Source: Lentisphaeria bacterium (lineage in GTDB: Bacteria; Verrucomicrobiota; Lentisphaeria; Victivallales; Victivallaceae). From it: a stretch of DNA of 34,547 bases. Location: positions 1-34,547 of the forward strand of contig JABLYX010000052.1 in the NCBI GenBank assembly GCA_018265615.1, given 5' to 3'. Positions 8,445 through 14,911 of this stretch are shown one piece after another; the stretch's first letter is position 1, and the number at the start of each line of letters is the position of its first letter. A model generated the notes under the pieces. That model had not been told where the DNA came from. It saw only the letters and a program-made list of their open reading frames with translations, and did not search any database. The position numbers and the translations under genes were made by a program.

Positions 8445-9323
8445 TCAGATGTCGGGGCGGAAGCCGTTGTTCCGCAGCTCATCCGGCGAAAGGCCGAGCC
8501 GCTTGCGGAAGGTCCGGTAGAGGGCCGAGTACTCCGTATAGCCGCACAGAGCCGCGATCTCCTTCGCCGTCAGCCGGGTCTGCAGCAGCAGGTCGACCGC
8601 CATGCGCAGCCGCGCCCGCGTGATGTAGTCGTGCAGTGTGCTGCCGGTCTGTTCCCGGAAGGTGCGCGACAGGTGTTCGCGCGAGATGCGGAACCGTTTT
8701 GCGAGCGACTCCGCATCGAGCCGGCCGGCGATTTCGGTCGCGATGATGGTCTGCACGTCGCGGATCAGCGAGCTGCGCGGCGACTCCCGCAGCTCGTTCT
8801 CTTTCGACGAGCAGAGCATGCCGATCGCGTCGAGTGCGAACATCCCGGCCTCGAGCGGGGAAAGTACCTGGATCTCATTCCGGTAATTCTTGTAGGACAT
8901 GAGCTTCGCGACGAGCTGAGAGTTCAGCGGAACGTCGAACAGATAGCCGTATTTCCGGTTCACTTCAGCGATCAGGCTGCGGGCGTAGTCGCCGTCGAAC
9001 GCCATCCAGAGGAAGTTCCACACCTCCGTGCCGTCCGCCGGATAGTAGTAGCAGACGTCGGGGTCGCCGTGGTTGTGGAGGAACGCCCGCCCCGGCGTCA
9101 GCGGGTGATCGACGCCCGCGAGGCGGATTCCGCCGCGCCCGCCGAGCGTGATCGACAACTGTCCGCCGGAGTCGCCGCGCAGCCGTCCGTCCTGCCGGTA
9201 GGCGGGAGAGCTCTGTTCCTCCTCCACGACGATATCCGGCAGCGGCAGCGTCGCGAACGGCCGGTGCACCTCGAACTGCACCTGCCACTTGCGCACCTTC
9301 GCGAAATCGATTTTTCCCGCCAT
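8445..9323 (-). CDS. AraC-family transcriptional regulator
   Basis: A 292-residue regulator with an N-terminal cupin-like sensing domain (about 20-130; LTPGRAFLHNHGDPDVCYYY) and a C-terminal double helix-turn-helix (about 190-288). The first HTH reads LAKRFRISREHLSRTFREQT and the second IAALCGYTEYSALYRTFRKR, with LGLSPDE after it. The ATG at 9323 has GGGAA upstream. It is divergent from the ThuA-like and Gfo/Idh/MocA genes, and the shared gap contains a tandem 20-bp repeat, so it probably activates those genes in response to a sugar or derivative. The ligand is not evident. Confidence 0.92.
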   Translation of the reverse strand: MAGKIDFAKVRKWQVQFEVHRPFATLPLPDIVVEEEQSSPAYRQDGRLRGDSGGQLSITLGGRGGIRLAGVDHPLTPGRAFLHNHGDPDVCYYYPADGTEVWNFLWMAFDGDYARSLIAEVNRKYGYLFDVPLNSQLVAKLMSYKNYRNEIQVLSPLEAGMFALDAIGMLCSSKENELRESPRSSLIRDVQTIIATEIAGRLDAESLAKRFRISREHLSRTFREQTGSTLHDYITRARLRMAVDLLLQTRLTAKEIAALCGYTEYSALYRTFRKRLGLSPDELRNNGFRPDI

Positions 9324-9350
9324 TTTCCGGTTCCCTGCATTGTTTTCTCT

Positions 9351-9378
9351 AGTTTACCGCTTTTCCGCATTTTTTCAA
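9351..9378 (-). promoter_or_regulatory. Promoter of the AraC-family regulator
   Basis: On the minus strand, -35 TTGAAA (9373-9378) and -10 TAAACT (9351-9356) are separated by 16 bp. The expected transcript start near 9344 leaves about 20 nt before the ATG. Confidence 0.4.
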
Positions 9379-9385
9379 GCAGAAC

Positions 9386-9425
9386 TCACAAAAGGTTTTT
9401 CAAAATCACAAAATGCAATTGAAAT
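9386..9425. promoter_or_regulatory. Tandem direct repeat, likely AraC-type operator
   Basis: Two 20-bp units lie head to tail (9386-9405 and 9406-9425). Both begin TCACAAAA and agree at 14 of 20 positions. The second unit ends 5 bp before the -35 of the plus-strand promoter. AraC-family activators commonly bind directly repeated half-sites about two helical turns apart just upstream of, or overlapping, the -35. The array lies between the two divergent -35 elements. Confidence 0.55.
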
Positions 9426-9430
9426 AGCGC

Positions 9431-9465
9431 TTGTTTTTCGATGAATCACGACTATACTTTATAAT
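9431..9465 (+). promoter_or_regulatory. Promoter of the ThuA-like/oxidoreductase unit
   Basis: -35 TTGTTT (9431-9436) and -10 TATACT (9453-9458) have a 16-bp spacer; an overlapping perfect TATAAT sits at 9460-9465. The -35 is poor, as expected for an activator-dependent promoter. Confidence 0.5.
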
Positions 9466-9502
9466 AAAGCCAGATCCTTTAACAGAAAACAGGGAGTTTG
9501 CA

Positions 9503-10285
9503 ATGAGCAGGATCAATGTCACCATCTGGAATGAATTCCGTCACGAAAAGCAGAATGAGGGAATCAAGGCGATCTACCCGGAGGGGCTTCACGCCGCTAT
9601 TGCGAAGGGCATCGCGGCTGACGATCTGAATATCCGCCTCGCTTCGCTCGATGAGCCGGAGCACGGCCTCTCCGACGAGGTCATCCAGTCGACCGACGTA
9701 TTGGTCTGGTGGGGGCATTGCGCCCACTCCGAGGTGCGCGATGAGATTGTGGCGAAGGTGCTGAAGCGCATTCATGAGGGCATGGGCCTCATCGTGCTGC
9801 ACTCCGGCCACTTTTCGAAGATCTTCAAGGCGGTCACCGGCTGCTCCGGTTCGCTGAAGTGGCGCGAGGCCGGAGAGAAAGAACGGCTCTGGAACATCGC
9901 TCCGTGGCACCCGATCACGCAGGGCATCGGCGAATACTTCGAGCTCGCGCATGAGGAGATGTACGGCGAACGCTTCGACATCCCGCGCGATGCCGAGCTG
10001 ATTTTCATTTCCTGGTTCGAAGGCGGCAACGTCATGCGCAGCGGATTCACGCTTGAGCGCGGCTACGGCAAGGTCTTCTACTTCCAGCCCGGCCATGAGT
10101 CGTACCCGAACTTCTACAATGAGAATGTCCTCAAGGTCATCGGCAATGCGGTACGCTGGGCGAAGCCGGTCTTCTTCCGCGAGATGTGTGCGCCGTGCTA
10201 TCCGGCCCTCGAGGAGATCCGTTCGGTCGATCCCGGCGCGCCGAAGGCCGCCGTCCTCCAGAATGCCGACGGCAGCAACAAATAA
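9503..10285 (+). CDS. ThuA-like domain protein (trehalose utilisation family)
   Basis: A 260-residue cytoplasmic protein of the ThuA family, which has a class I glutamine amidotransferase-like fold. Visible parts are VTIWNEFRHEK at the start, DVLVWWGHCAHSEV, the LIVLHSGHFSKIF strand and turn, and the closing YFQPGHESYPNFYN segment. The ATG at 9503 is preceded by AGGGAG; the frame is open upstream but lies in the promoter. ThuA proteins are linked to keto-sugar and disaccharide metabolism, and ThuA next to a Gfo/Idh/MocA oxidoreductase is a recurrent pairing. The exact substrate is not known here. Confidence 0.88.
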   Translation: MSRINVTIWNEFRHEKQNEGIKAIYPEGLHAAIAKGIAADDLNIRLASLDEPEHGLSDEVIQSTDVLVWWGHCAHSEVRDEIVAKVLKRIHEGMGLIVLHSGHFSKIFKAVTGCSGSLKWREAGEKERLWNIAPWHPITQGIGEYFELAHEEMYGERFDIPRDAELIFISWFEGGNVMRSGFTLERGYGKVFYFQPGHESYPNFYNENVLKVIGNAVRWAKPVFFREMCAPCYPALEEIRSVDPGAPKAAVLQNADGSNK

Positions 10286-10298
10286 GGGGCGTTTCACC

Positions 10299-11366
10299 AT
10301 GGCAAAGCTGAAAGCAGGTGTCATCGGGCTCGGCATGGGGTACGGGCATCTCGCCGGATACATGGCGCATCCCGATGTCGAAGTCGTCGCGGTCGCCGAC
10401 CGCATCGAGTCAAAGCGCGAAGGGGCGAAAAAGGAGTTCAACCTCCCGAAAGTCTACGCCGAAGGCATCGACATGATCCGGAACGAGAAGCTCGACATCC
10501 TGTCGGTCGCGGTTCCGAACAACCAGCATAAGGAGCTGACCATCGCCGGGCTCGAAGCCGGTGCGAACGTCCTCTGCGAGAAGCCGATGGCGATGGATAC
10601 CGCCGAGGCGCGGGAGATGCTCGACACCGCGAAGCGGCTCGGCCTGAAGCTCGGAATCGACTTCAGCTACCGGTTCAATCCGCAGTCGCGTGCGATGAAG
10701 GATCTCGTCGATGCGGGCCGCCTCGGGAACATCTATTACGGGCGCAGCGTCTGGCTCCGCCGCCGCGGCGTTCCCGGGCTCGGCTCCGGCTTCAACACCA
10801 AAGGCGGCGGCGCCGGCAGCTGGTTCTTCGACAGGAGCCAGGCGGGCGGCGGCCCGCTGATCGACCTCGGCGTCCACCGGCTTGACCTTGCGCTCTGGCT
10901 CATGGGTTATCCGGAACCGGCGTGGGTCATGGGCAGCACCTACTGCGCGCTGGCCGGCAAGCTCGCCGCCGAGCGCGGTTTCGACTACACCGTCGAAGAC
11001 CTCGCCTGCGCGATGATCAAGTTCAATAACGGCGCGACCCTCGAACTCGACGCCGCCTGGGCTTCGAACATCAGGGAGAACGAGCAGATGTCCACCCGGC
11101 TCCTCGGGGACAAGGGCGGGCTTTATCAGTACAACCTGAATGAAGGGTACTCCTGGGACGTCGAATACTATCAGGAGATCGAAGGCAGGCAGTTTGACTG
11201 CAAAATGCATTCGTCGCCCGAGGTTCGGAACGCATTCTGGCTCTTCGCCGACGCCGTGCGCGACAATACGCCGTTCCTCGTCCAGCCCGAAGAGGGCGTG
11301 ACCGTCATGCGCCTGCTCGACGCGATCTACGAATCCGCCCGCACCGGCGCTCCCGTCAAATTCTGA
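10299..11366 (+). CDS. Gfo/Idh/MocA-family oxidoreductase
   Basis: A 355-residue NAD(P)-dependent sugar or cyclitol oxidoreductase. The N-terminal Rossmann motif is GVIGLGMGYGH, and CEKPMAMDTAEA has the family's EKP catalytic lysine motif. The C-terminal half has GGGPLIDLGVHRLDLALWLM, the usual GG..D.G.H..D active-site pattern. The ATG at 10299 has AAGGGG upstream; earlier in-frame codons fall inside the ThuA-like gene. It is 13 nt downstream of that gene, so the two form one unit controlled by the divergent AraC-type protein. The substrate is unidentified. Confidence 0.92.
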   Translation: MAKLKAGVIGLGMGYGHLAGYMAHPDVEVVAVADRIESKREGAKKEFNLPKVYAEGIDMIRNEKLDILSVAVPNNQHKELTIAGLEAGANVLCEKPMAMDTAEAREMLDTAKRLGLKLGIDFSYRFNPQSRAMKDLVDAGRLGNIYYGRSVWLRRRGVPGLGSGFNTKGGGAGSWFFDRSQAGGGPLIDLGVHRLDLALWLMGYPEPAWVMGSTYCALAGKLAAERGFDYTVEDLACAMIKFNNGATLELDAAWASNIRENEQMSTRLLGDKGGLYQYNLNEGYSWDVEYYQEIEGRQFDCKMHSSPEVRNAFWLFADAVRDNTPFLVQPEEGVTVMRLLDAIYESARTGAPVKF

Positions 11367-11392
11367 CGCCGGGCCGCCCCGGGAGAGGGGAA

Positions 11393-11422
11393 TTGGAGGA
11401 GGGCGTTTCGTTCCTCCTCCAA
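11393..11422. terminator. Perfect 10-bp inverted repeat (hairpin) after the oxidoreductase gene
   Basis: TTGGAGGAGG (11393-11402) and CCTCCTCCAA (11413-11422) are perfect complements around a 10-nt loop, 26 bp after the oxidoreductase stop. There is no T run, so intrinsic termination is uncertain. Confidence 0.4.
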
Positions 11423-11525
11423 ACCTCCACTCCGACCGGATCGCACCCGGCGGCGAATATGCGCGGACTTGATTTGTCGGCCGAAGCCGGCAAGAGAAAG
11501 GCTGCGAAGAGGTTTGGAAGAGGAA
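11411..11525. repeat. Long-range inverted repeat (17 bp arms)
   Basis: The arm at 11411-11427 is complementary at 16 of 17 positions to 11509-11525, across 81 bp. It shares bases with the right half of the smaller hairpin at 11393-11422, so the two folds exclude each other. The element lies between convergent genes. Confidence 0.5.
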
Positions 11526-11533
11526 GAGCGCGA

Positions 11534-11569
11534 GAAGGAAATAACTTTTCCTCAAAAGGTTTTTCCTTC
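11534..11569. terminator. Hairpin downstream of the small exported protein gene
   Basis: GAAGGAAA (11534-11541) and TTTCCTTC (11562-11569) are perfect complements, and the intervening bases can pair further (AACTTTT with AAAAGGTT, one bulge). It starts 22 bp beyond the stop of the minus-strand gene and may end transcription from either side. Confidence 0.35.
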
Positions 11570-11591
11570 CCGCATCTCCCCTTTGTCAAAC

Positions 11592-12038
11592 TTATATGAG
11601 GCTGACGCAGTTGAGACGCATCCCCTGCGGGGTGCGGTTCAGGGAGAAGCGCACCTTGCGCCCGTCGTTGAGCGTTCCGGTGATGTAGAAACGCGCGGGC
11701 ATGTGCTCGACGGCGATGAAAGCGGCGTTTTCGATCTTCAGCTTATGACCGAAGCCGCCGAGCAGCTCCATGCCGGCTTTGACCGGATCCGCGCCGGTTT
11801 CACATTTTGCGGCCTCCCGCTCTTTTTCGGAGAGGCCGTACATGCGGGATATCGCCGCCGTATCCTTGCGGCCGAACGCCCTTTCCATGAACGCCAGCGC
11901 GGTCTCCAGCTCCTTCTGCTGTTCCGCTCCGGCCGGGATCTCATACGGTACATCCGCTGTTTTCCGGTCGATGTTGAGCGCCCAGATTCCGGCGGCGCAG
12001 GCCATGAGAAGGACGACGATGATGATTTTCTTTTTCAT
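11592..12038 (-). CDS. Small exported or membrane-anchored protein, unknown function
   Basis: A 148-residue protein not recognised as a known family. Residues 1-21 (KKKIIIVVLLMACAAGIWAL) are a signal peptide or N-terminal anchor. The rest is soluble: a helical, charged half (about 40-95) followed by a beta-rich end (GKVRF-like strands, ARFYITGTLNDGRKVRFSLN). It starts 2 nt after the stop of the pseudopilin gene and ends the three-gene minus-strand unit headed by the FMN-binding protein, so it may work in the same envelope process. Confidence 0.7.
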   Translation of the reverse strand: MKKKIIIVVLLMACAAGIWALNIDRKTADVPYEIPAGAEQQKELETALAFMERAFGRKDTAAISRMYGLSEKEREAAKCETGADPVKAGMELLGGFGHKLKIENAAFIAVEHMPARFYITGTLNDGRKVRFSLNRTPQGMRLNCVSLI

Positions 12039-12040
12039 GA

Positions 12041-12847
12041 TTACCGGTACCAGAAGAGGCTGTTTTCCGTATTGCAGTCGGCTTCATTCGGATTCACGCA
12101 GCCGATGTTGTTGGCCGCATCGGGATTTGCGGTTCCGTAGCCGGCGCCGCAGGAGTGGGTGTAGTAGCCGGCCAGTGTGGTGACGTGGCCGTCGGCGTAG
12201 GCGAAGTTTCCGCGCCGGGAGTGGCGGAAGTGCACCTTGTTGCCGCTGATCAGATTGTTCACCTTGAGCTCCGAACCGCTGCTGGTGGCGGAATCTCCAT
12301 AGCCGATCGTCTGCGACGGCTTCGGAACCCGGCCCGGGCGCAGCAGGGGATAACTGGATTTCATGCTCGCGGAGGCCATGTAAAGCGTGCCGTGGACATT
12401 GCGGTTCACTCCGTACCCGCCGCCATTGGCCGCCGTAACTTTCTGCCCGGCCAGCATGCCCTGCACGGAGCCGGAGGGACAGATGAAGGCGTTGGAGGAG
12501 AACTCGGCGCCGATATCCCGGCTGCCCGTCGCCCTTTTGATATACGGCGTCAGGTAACCGTCGGCGGTGAAATCGATGGAGTCGCCGCTGCCGCCGCTGC
12601 CCGACGTGTCGCCGCACCAGTAGAGGCCCTTGCTGCCGGCGAGATATTCACGTGCCGGAGAGATGTAGCCGTAATCGTTCTGGTAGAGGGAATCGGCCTG
12701 GCCGATTGTTTTCAGCCGTCCGAGGCAGGAGGTTGCCACGCCTCTCTCCCGGGCCTGGTTCAGGGCCGGAAGAAGCATTCCGGCCAGGATGGCGATGATG
12801 GCTATGACGACGAGGAGTTCGATCAATGTAAAGCTGGATTTTTTCAT
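12041..12847 (-). CDS. Prepilin-like (type II pseudopilin) protein with H-x9-DG motif
   Basis: A 268-residue protein with a short positive leader (MKKSS) and then FTLIELLVVIAIIAILAGML, the conserved N-terminal helix of type IV pilins and type II pseudopilins, including the Glu at +5. The residue before the cleavage point is Ser instead of the usual Gly. Residues 30-55 (LPALNQARERG, LGRLKTIG) and the near-C-terminal HFRHSRRGNFAYADGHV (H-x9-DG) match the prepilin-like families abundant in Planctomycetota and Lentisphaerota. Eight cysteines are present, several near the C-terminus. It lies 27 nt downstream of the FMN-binding gene. No pilus assembly genes are nearby. Confidence 0.9.
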   Translation of the reverse strand: MKKSSFTLIELLVVIAIIAILAGMLLPALNQARERGVATSCLGRLKTIGQADSLYQNDYGYISPAREYLAGSKGLYWCGDTSGSGGSGDSIDFTADGYLTPYIKRATGSRDIGAEFSSNAFICPSGSVQGMLAGQKVTAANGGGYGVNRNVHGTLYMASASMKSSYPLLRPGRVPKPSQTIGYGDSATSSGSELKVNNLISGNKVHFRHSRRGNFAYADGHVTTLAGYYTHSCGAGYGTANPDAANNIGCVNPNEADCNTENSLFWYR

Positions 12848-12874
12848 TTTCGTAATTGTCGGTGATACATTTGA

Positions 12875-14140
12875 TTAGTTTTCGGTCAGGGAATCGAGGC
12901 GCTTCCGGATCACGGCGTCCGGATCCTCCAGCAGGTTGTCGAGATGCTTCTTCAGCTGATCCGTCTCCTGTTCCATGACGGCGATCTTCGCGGACATCGC
13001 GGCGACGCCGGAGACGACCTGTTTTGTGACCTCCTTCTTCAATGCGGCGAGCACTTCGGGGGTCTTCGTGGAGCGGTAGGCCTCCGCGAGCTTCTCGATT
13101 TTCGCCTGCTGCGCCTGCGCTTCGGGCGAGCGGAAGTGGATCTTTTCCGGTATTTCCGTCTCCTGTTCCGTTTCCGGTTTCACCGCGGCGGTCGCGCCCA
13201 GCTTCTTCTTCAGGATTTCAATGCGGGCCTGCGAAGCCTTCATCGCTTTCAGGTGTTCATCGTTGTGCGGCGGGACCCGCTGCAGCATGCTTTCGTAGTC
13301 GGCGAAGATGGCGGCATTCAGCTCTTTCAGGTCTGCATCGGAGCGGGAAGCTTTGTATTTTTCTCCGAGCAGCTCGGTTTTGCTTTTCTTTGCGGAGCCG
13401 CGCCCGGGATGATTGAAAAACATCATATTGTTCTTCTTCGCGAATTCCGCGGCGGCCTCCCTGCCGTCGACGGCGGCGACGAAGCGCAGTTTCAATTCGT
13501 CTTCTTTCCGCTCCCGGAGCTGTTTCAGGAGCTGTTCGCTGGAGTTCCAGATCTTCCGGTGCATCTGCACTTTTCGCTCGAGCAGGATGATTTCGCGCTC
13601 GACGGCGGCTTTTCCGGATCTGGTGAGCTCCTTCTTTTCCGGTTCTTTCCCGGCCTCCGACAGATAGCTCTCCGCAAGTTTCCGGACCCCGGCGCGGATC
13701 GCGCCGCTGCTGTAGGTCGCGCCGGTTACGGTATCGATGTCCTTGCGTGGGATCTCGCTCATTTTCAGGTTATTCCACTGCTCCAGGAATTTTGCGGCCC
13801 GCACCCGGTTCAGGAAAGAGGGGGTCTCCTGATTTTTCCCGAGCAGGACCCCCGCGACTTTCCCATCGGTTCCGAACAGCACGGCCACCTCGATCGTTCC
13901 GGCATAGCCCATCTGGCGGTCGTCGTCGGAAATCTGCTCCAGATAGAGTGTTCCGATCGCTTTGCCCTCTTTATCCAGAATGGTGTAGCTTCCCTGCCGG
14001 GCCGGTTTGACTCCGGCGGCTTCCGGCATGATTTTCATCATATCCGGAGAGAAATGCTTCACGGCTTCCGGCAGCTCCGCGACCCCCGCGGCAAGCACCC
14101 CTGTGAGCGCGATCCCGCAGGCAATCAGTAATTTTTTCAT
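12875..14140 (-). CDS. Exported FMN-binding (flavinylated) protein with long helical C-terminus
   Basis: A 421-residue protein. Residues 1-22 form a signal peptide. An FMN-binding domain follows at about 45-165 and ends in DTVTGATYSSGAI; the TGATYS stretch (139-144) matches the flavinylation motif in which ApbE attaches FMN to a threonine, here probably T142. Residues 170-421 are unlike usual FMN-binding proteins: strongly charged, alpha-helical and coiled-coil-like with many K, E, Q and A. The ATG at 14140 is preferred because AGGAG lies 7 nt before it; ATG at 14146 is too close to that site. Likely role: electron transfer outside the cytoplasmic membrane. DtxR-like palindromes in the promoter region suggest metal control. 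Confidence 0.85.
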   Translation of the reverse strand: MKKLLIACGIALTGVLAAGVAELPEAVKHFSPDMMKIMPEAAGVKPARQGSYTILDKEGKAIGTLYLEQISDDDRQMGYAGTIEVAVLFGTDGKVAGVLLGKNQETPSFLNRVRAAKFLEQWNNLKMSEIPRKDIDTVTGATYSSGAIRAGVRKLAESYLSEAGKEPEKKELTRSGKAAVEREIILLERKVQMHRKIWNSSEQLLKQLRERKEDELKLRFVAAVDGREAAAEFAKKNNMMFFNHPGRGSAKKSKTELLGEKYKASRSDADLKELNAAIFADYESMLQRVPPHNDEHLKAMKASQARIEILKKKLGATAAVKPETEQETEIPEKIHFRSPEAQAQQAKIEKLAEAYRSTKTPEVLAALKKEVTKQVVSGVAAMSAKIAVMEQETDQLKKHLDNLLEDPDAVIRKRLDSLTEN

Positions 14141-14161
14141 GGACATACTCCTGAAATAGTT

Positions 14162-14179
14162 AATTAGGTTAAACTAATT
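14162..14179. promoter_or_regulatory. Palindrome resembling a DtxR/MntR box (site 1)
   Basis: AATTAG, six bases, CTAATT: an imperfect 18-bp dyad in the leader of the FMN-binding gene, 22 bp upstream of its ATG. It shares its arms with the perfect palindrome 127 bp to the right. DtxR-family metal repressors recognise TTAGGTTA-type dyads, and the left half here reads TTAGGTTA. Confidence 0.5.
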
Positions 14180-14251
14180 TTAAATATGAGTTCAAGTCCG
14201 TCAGTGATCCGGAACTGGGATATAAACGGCTTTCCTCTGCTTCGCATTAAT

Positions 14252-14280
14252 AGTATAGCGCAGGATCAGTAAAAATGCAA
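14252..14280 (-). promoter_or_regulatory. Promoter of the FMN-binding protein unit
   Basis: On the minus strand, -10 TATACT (14252-14257) and -35 TTGCAT (14275-14280) have a 17-bp spacer. The leader would be about 105 nt and contains palindrome site 1; palindrome site 2 lies just upstream of the -35. Confidence 0.45.
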
Positions 14281-14288
14281 CAGCAGGG

Positions 14289-14306
14289 AATTAGATTAAT
14301 CTAATT
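14289..14306. promoter_or_regulatory. Perfect 18-bp palindrome resembling a DtxR/MntR box (site 2)
   Basis: AATTAGATTAATCTAATT equals its own reverse complement. It has the TTAG-N6-CTAA arms seen in site 1 and resembles known metal-repressor boxes of the DtxR family. It is placed between the minus-strand promoter of the FMN-binding gene and the plus-strand gene at 14424. Confidence 0.55.
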
Positions 14307-14374
14307 TTATTGACGAAAGGAATTCCCCGCTGATTCAGGGAGAAAACTGCGCCCTGTTTCCGGCGGCTGCGGGG

Positions 14375-14403
14375 TTGATATTTCGCTGTTCGGGGGCGAT
14401 ATT
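14375..14403 (+). promoter_or_regulatory. Possible promoter of the small membrane protein gene
   Basis: -35 TTGATA (14375-14380) and -10 GATATT (14398-14403) have a 17-bp spacer. The transcript would start about 14 nt before the ATG, with GGGAG as ribosome site. Confidence 0.3.
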
Positions 14404-14423
14404 ATCAGAAACGGGAGATTTCG

Positions 14424-14828
14424 ATGTTTCAGGATCCATTTATTCTGTCCGCGCTGGCGGTGCTGGCGGCAGTTTCCGGGATTTACCTCGGAGTTCCGCG
14501 CCTGCGGTGTTCCGGGCGCGCCGCCGATACGGGGATGAAAGTCGCGGCGCCGGGCTGCTTTGTTTCGCTGCTGGTGTTCAGCGGCGTCATGACGGCGGCG
14601 GCCTCCTTCGAAGCGGGGATGTTCCTTGTGGTGACCGTGCCGCTGATCCTGGTTCCCGCGGCGTTCATCGTTCTGCCGAACCTGACCGACATGATGCAGA
14701 CCCGGCTCGGGCAGCGGGTCACGCCCGGACAGAAGCTTGCGGCGATGATCTGCTACTTCGGCTTCCTCATCCTCTTCCTGGCGGTGTTCGGAGTGCTTGC
14801 CTTTCTGTACAAAGCGCGCAATTCATAG
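14424..14828 (+). CDS. Small multi-pass membrane protein, unknown function
   Basis: A 134-residue protein with four likely membrane helices: about 6-25, 43-60, 65-85 and 107-127 (ICYFGFLILFLAVFGVLAFL). The loop between the last two helices is polar (TDMMQTRLGQRVTPGQK). I do not recognise the family. The ATG has GGGAG seven bases before it. It is divergent from the FMN-binding operon and separated from it by the two DtxR-like palindromes, so it may share the same regulator. The antiporter gene downstream appears to have its own promoter. Confidence 0.65.
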   Translation: MFQDPFILSALAVLAAVSGIYLGVPRLRCSGRAADTGMKVAAPGCFVSLLVFSGVMTAAASFEAGMFLVVTVPLILVPAAFIVLPNLTDMMQTRLGQRVTPGQKLAAMICYFGFLILFLAVFGVLAFLYKARNS

Positions 14829-14853
14829 AACTCCGCTTTTTTGGCGTTCCGCC

Positions 14854-14882
14854 TTGAAAGCTCCGCGCGCGCGTGGTATTTT
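14854..14882 (+). promoter_or_regulatory. Promoter of the antiporter gene
   Basis: -35 TTGAAA (14854-14859) and -10 TATTTT (14877-14882) flank a 17-bp, very GC-rich spacer. Transcription would start about 20 nt before the ATG at 14912. Confidence 0.4.
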
Positions 14883-14911
14883 AAATCATTTACCGATGAA
14901 AGGTTTTGCAG

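Noticed and set aside
11393..11599. 68-codon plus-strand open frame in the repeat-rich gap
   Set aside because: It consists of the inverted-repeat element and lacks a ribosome site; treated as structure, not a gene.
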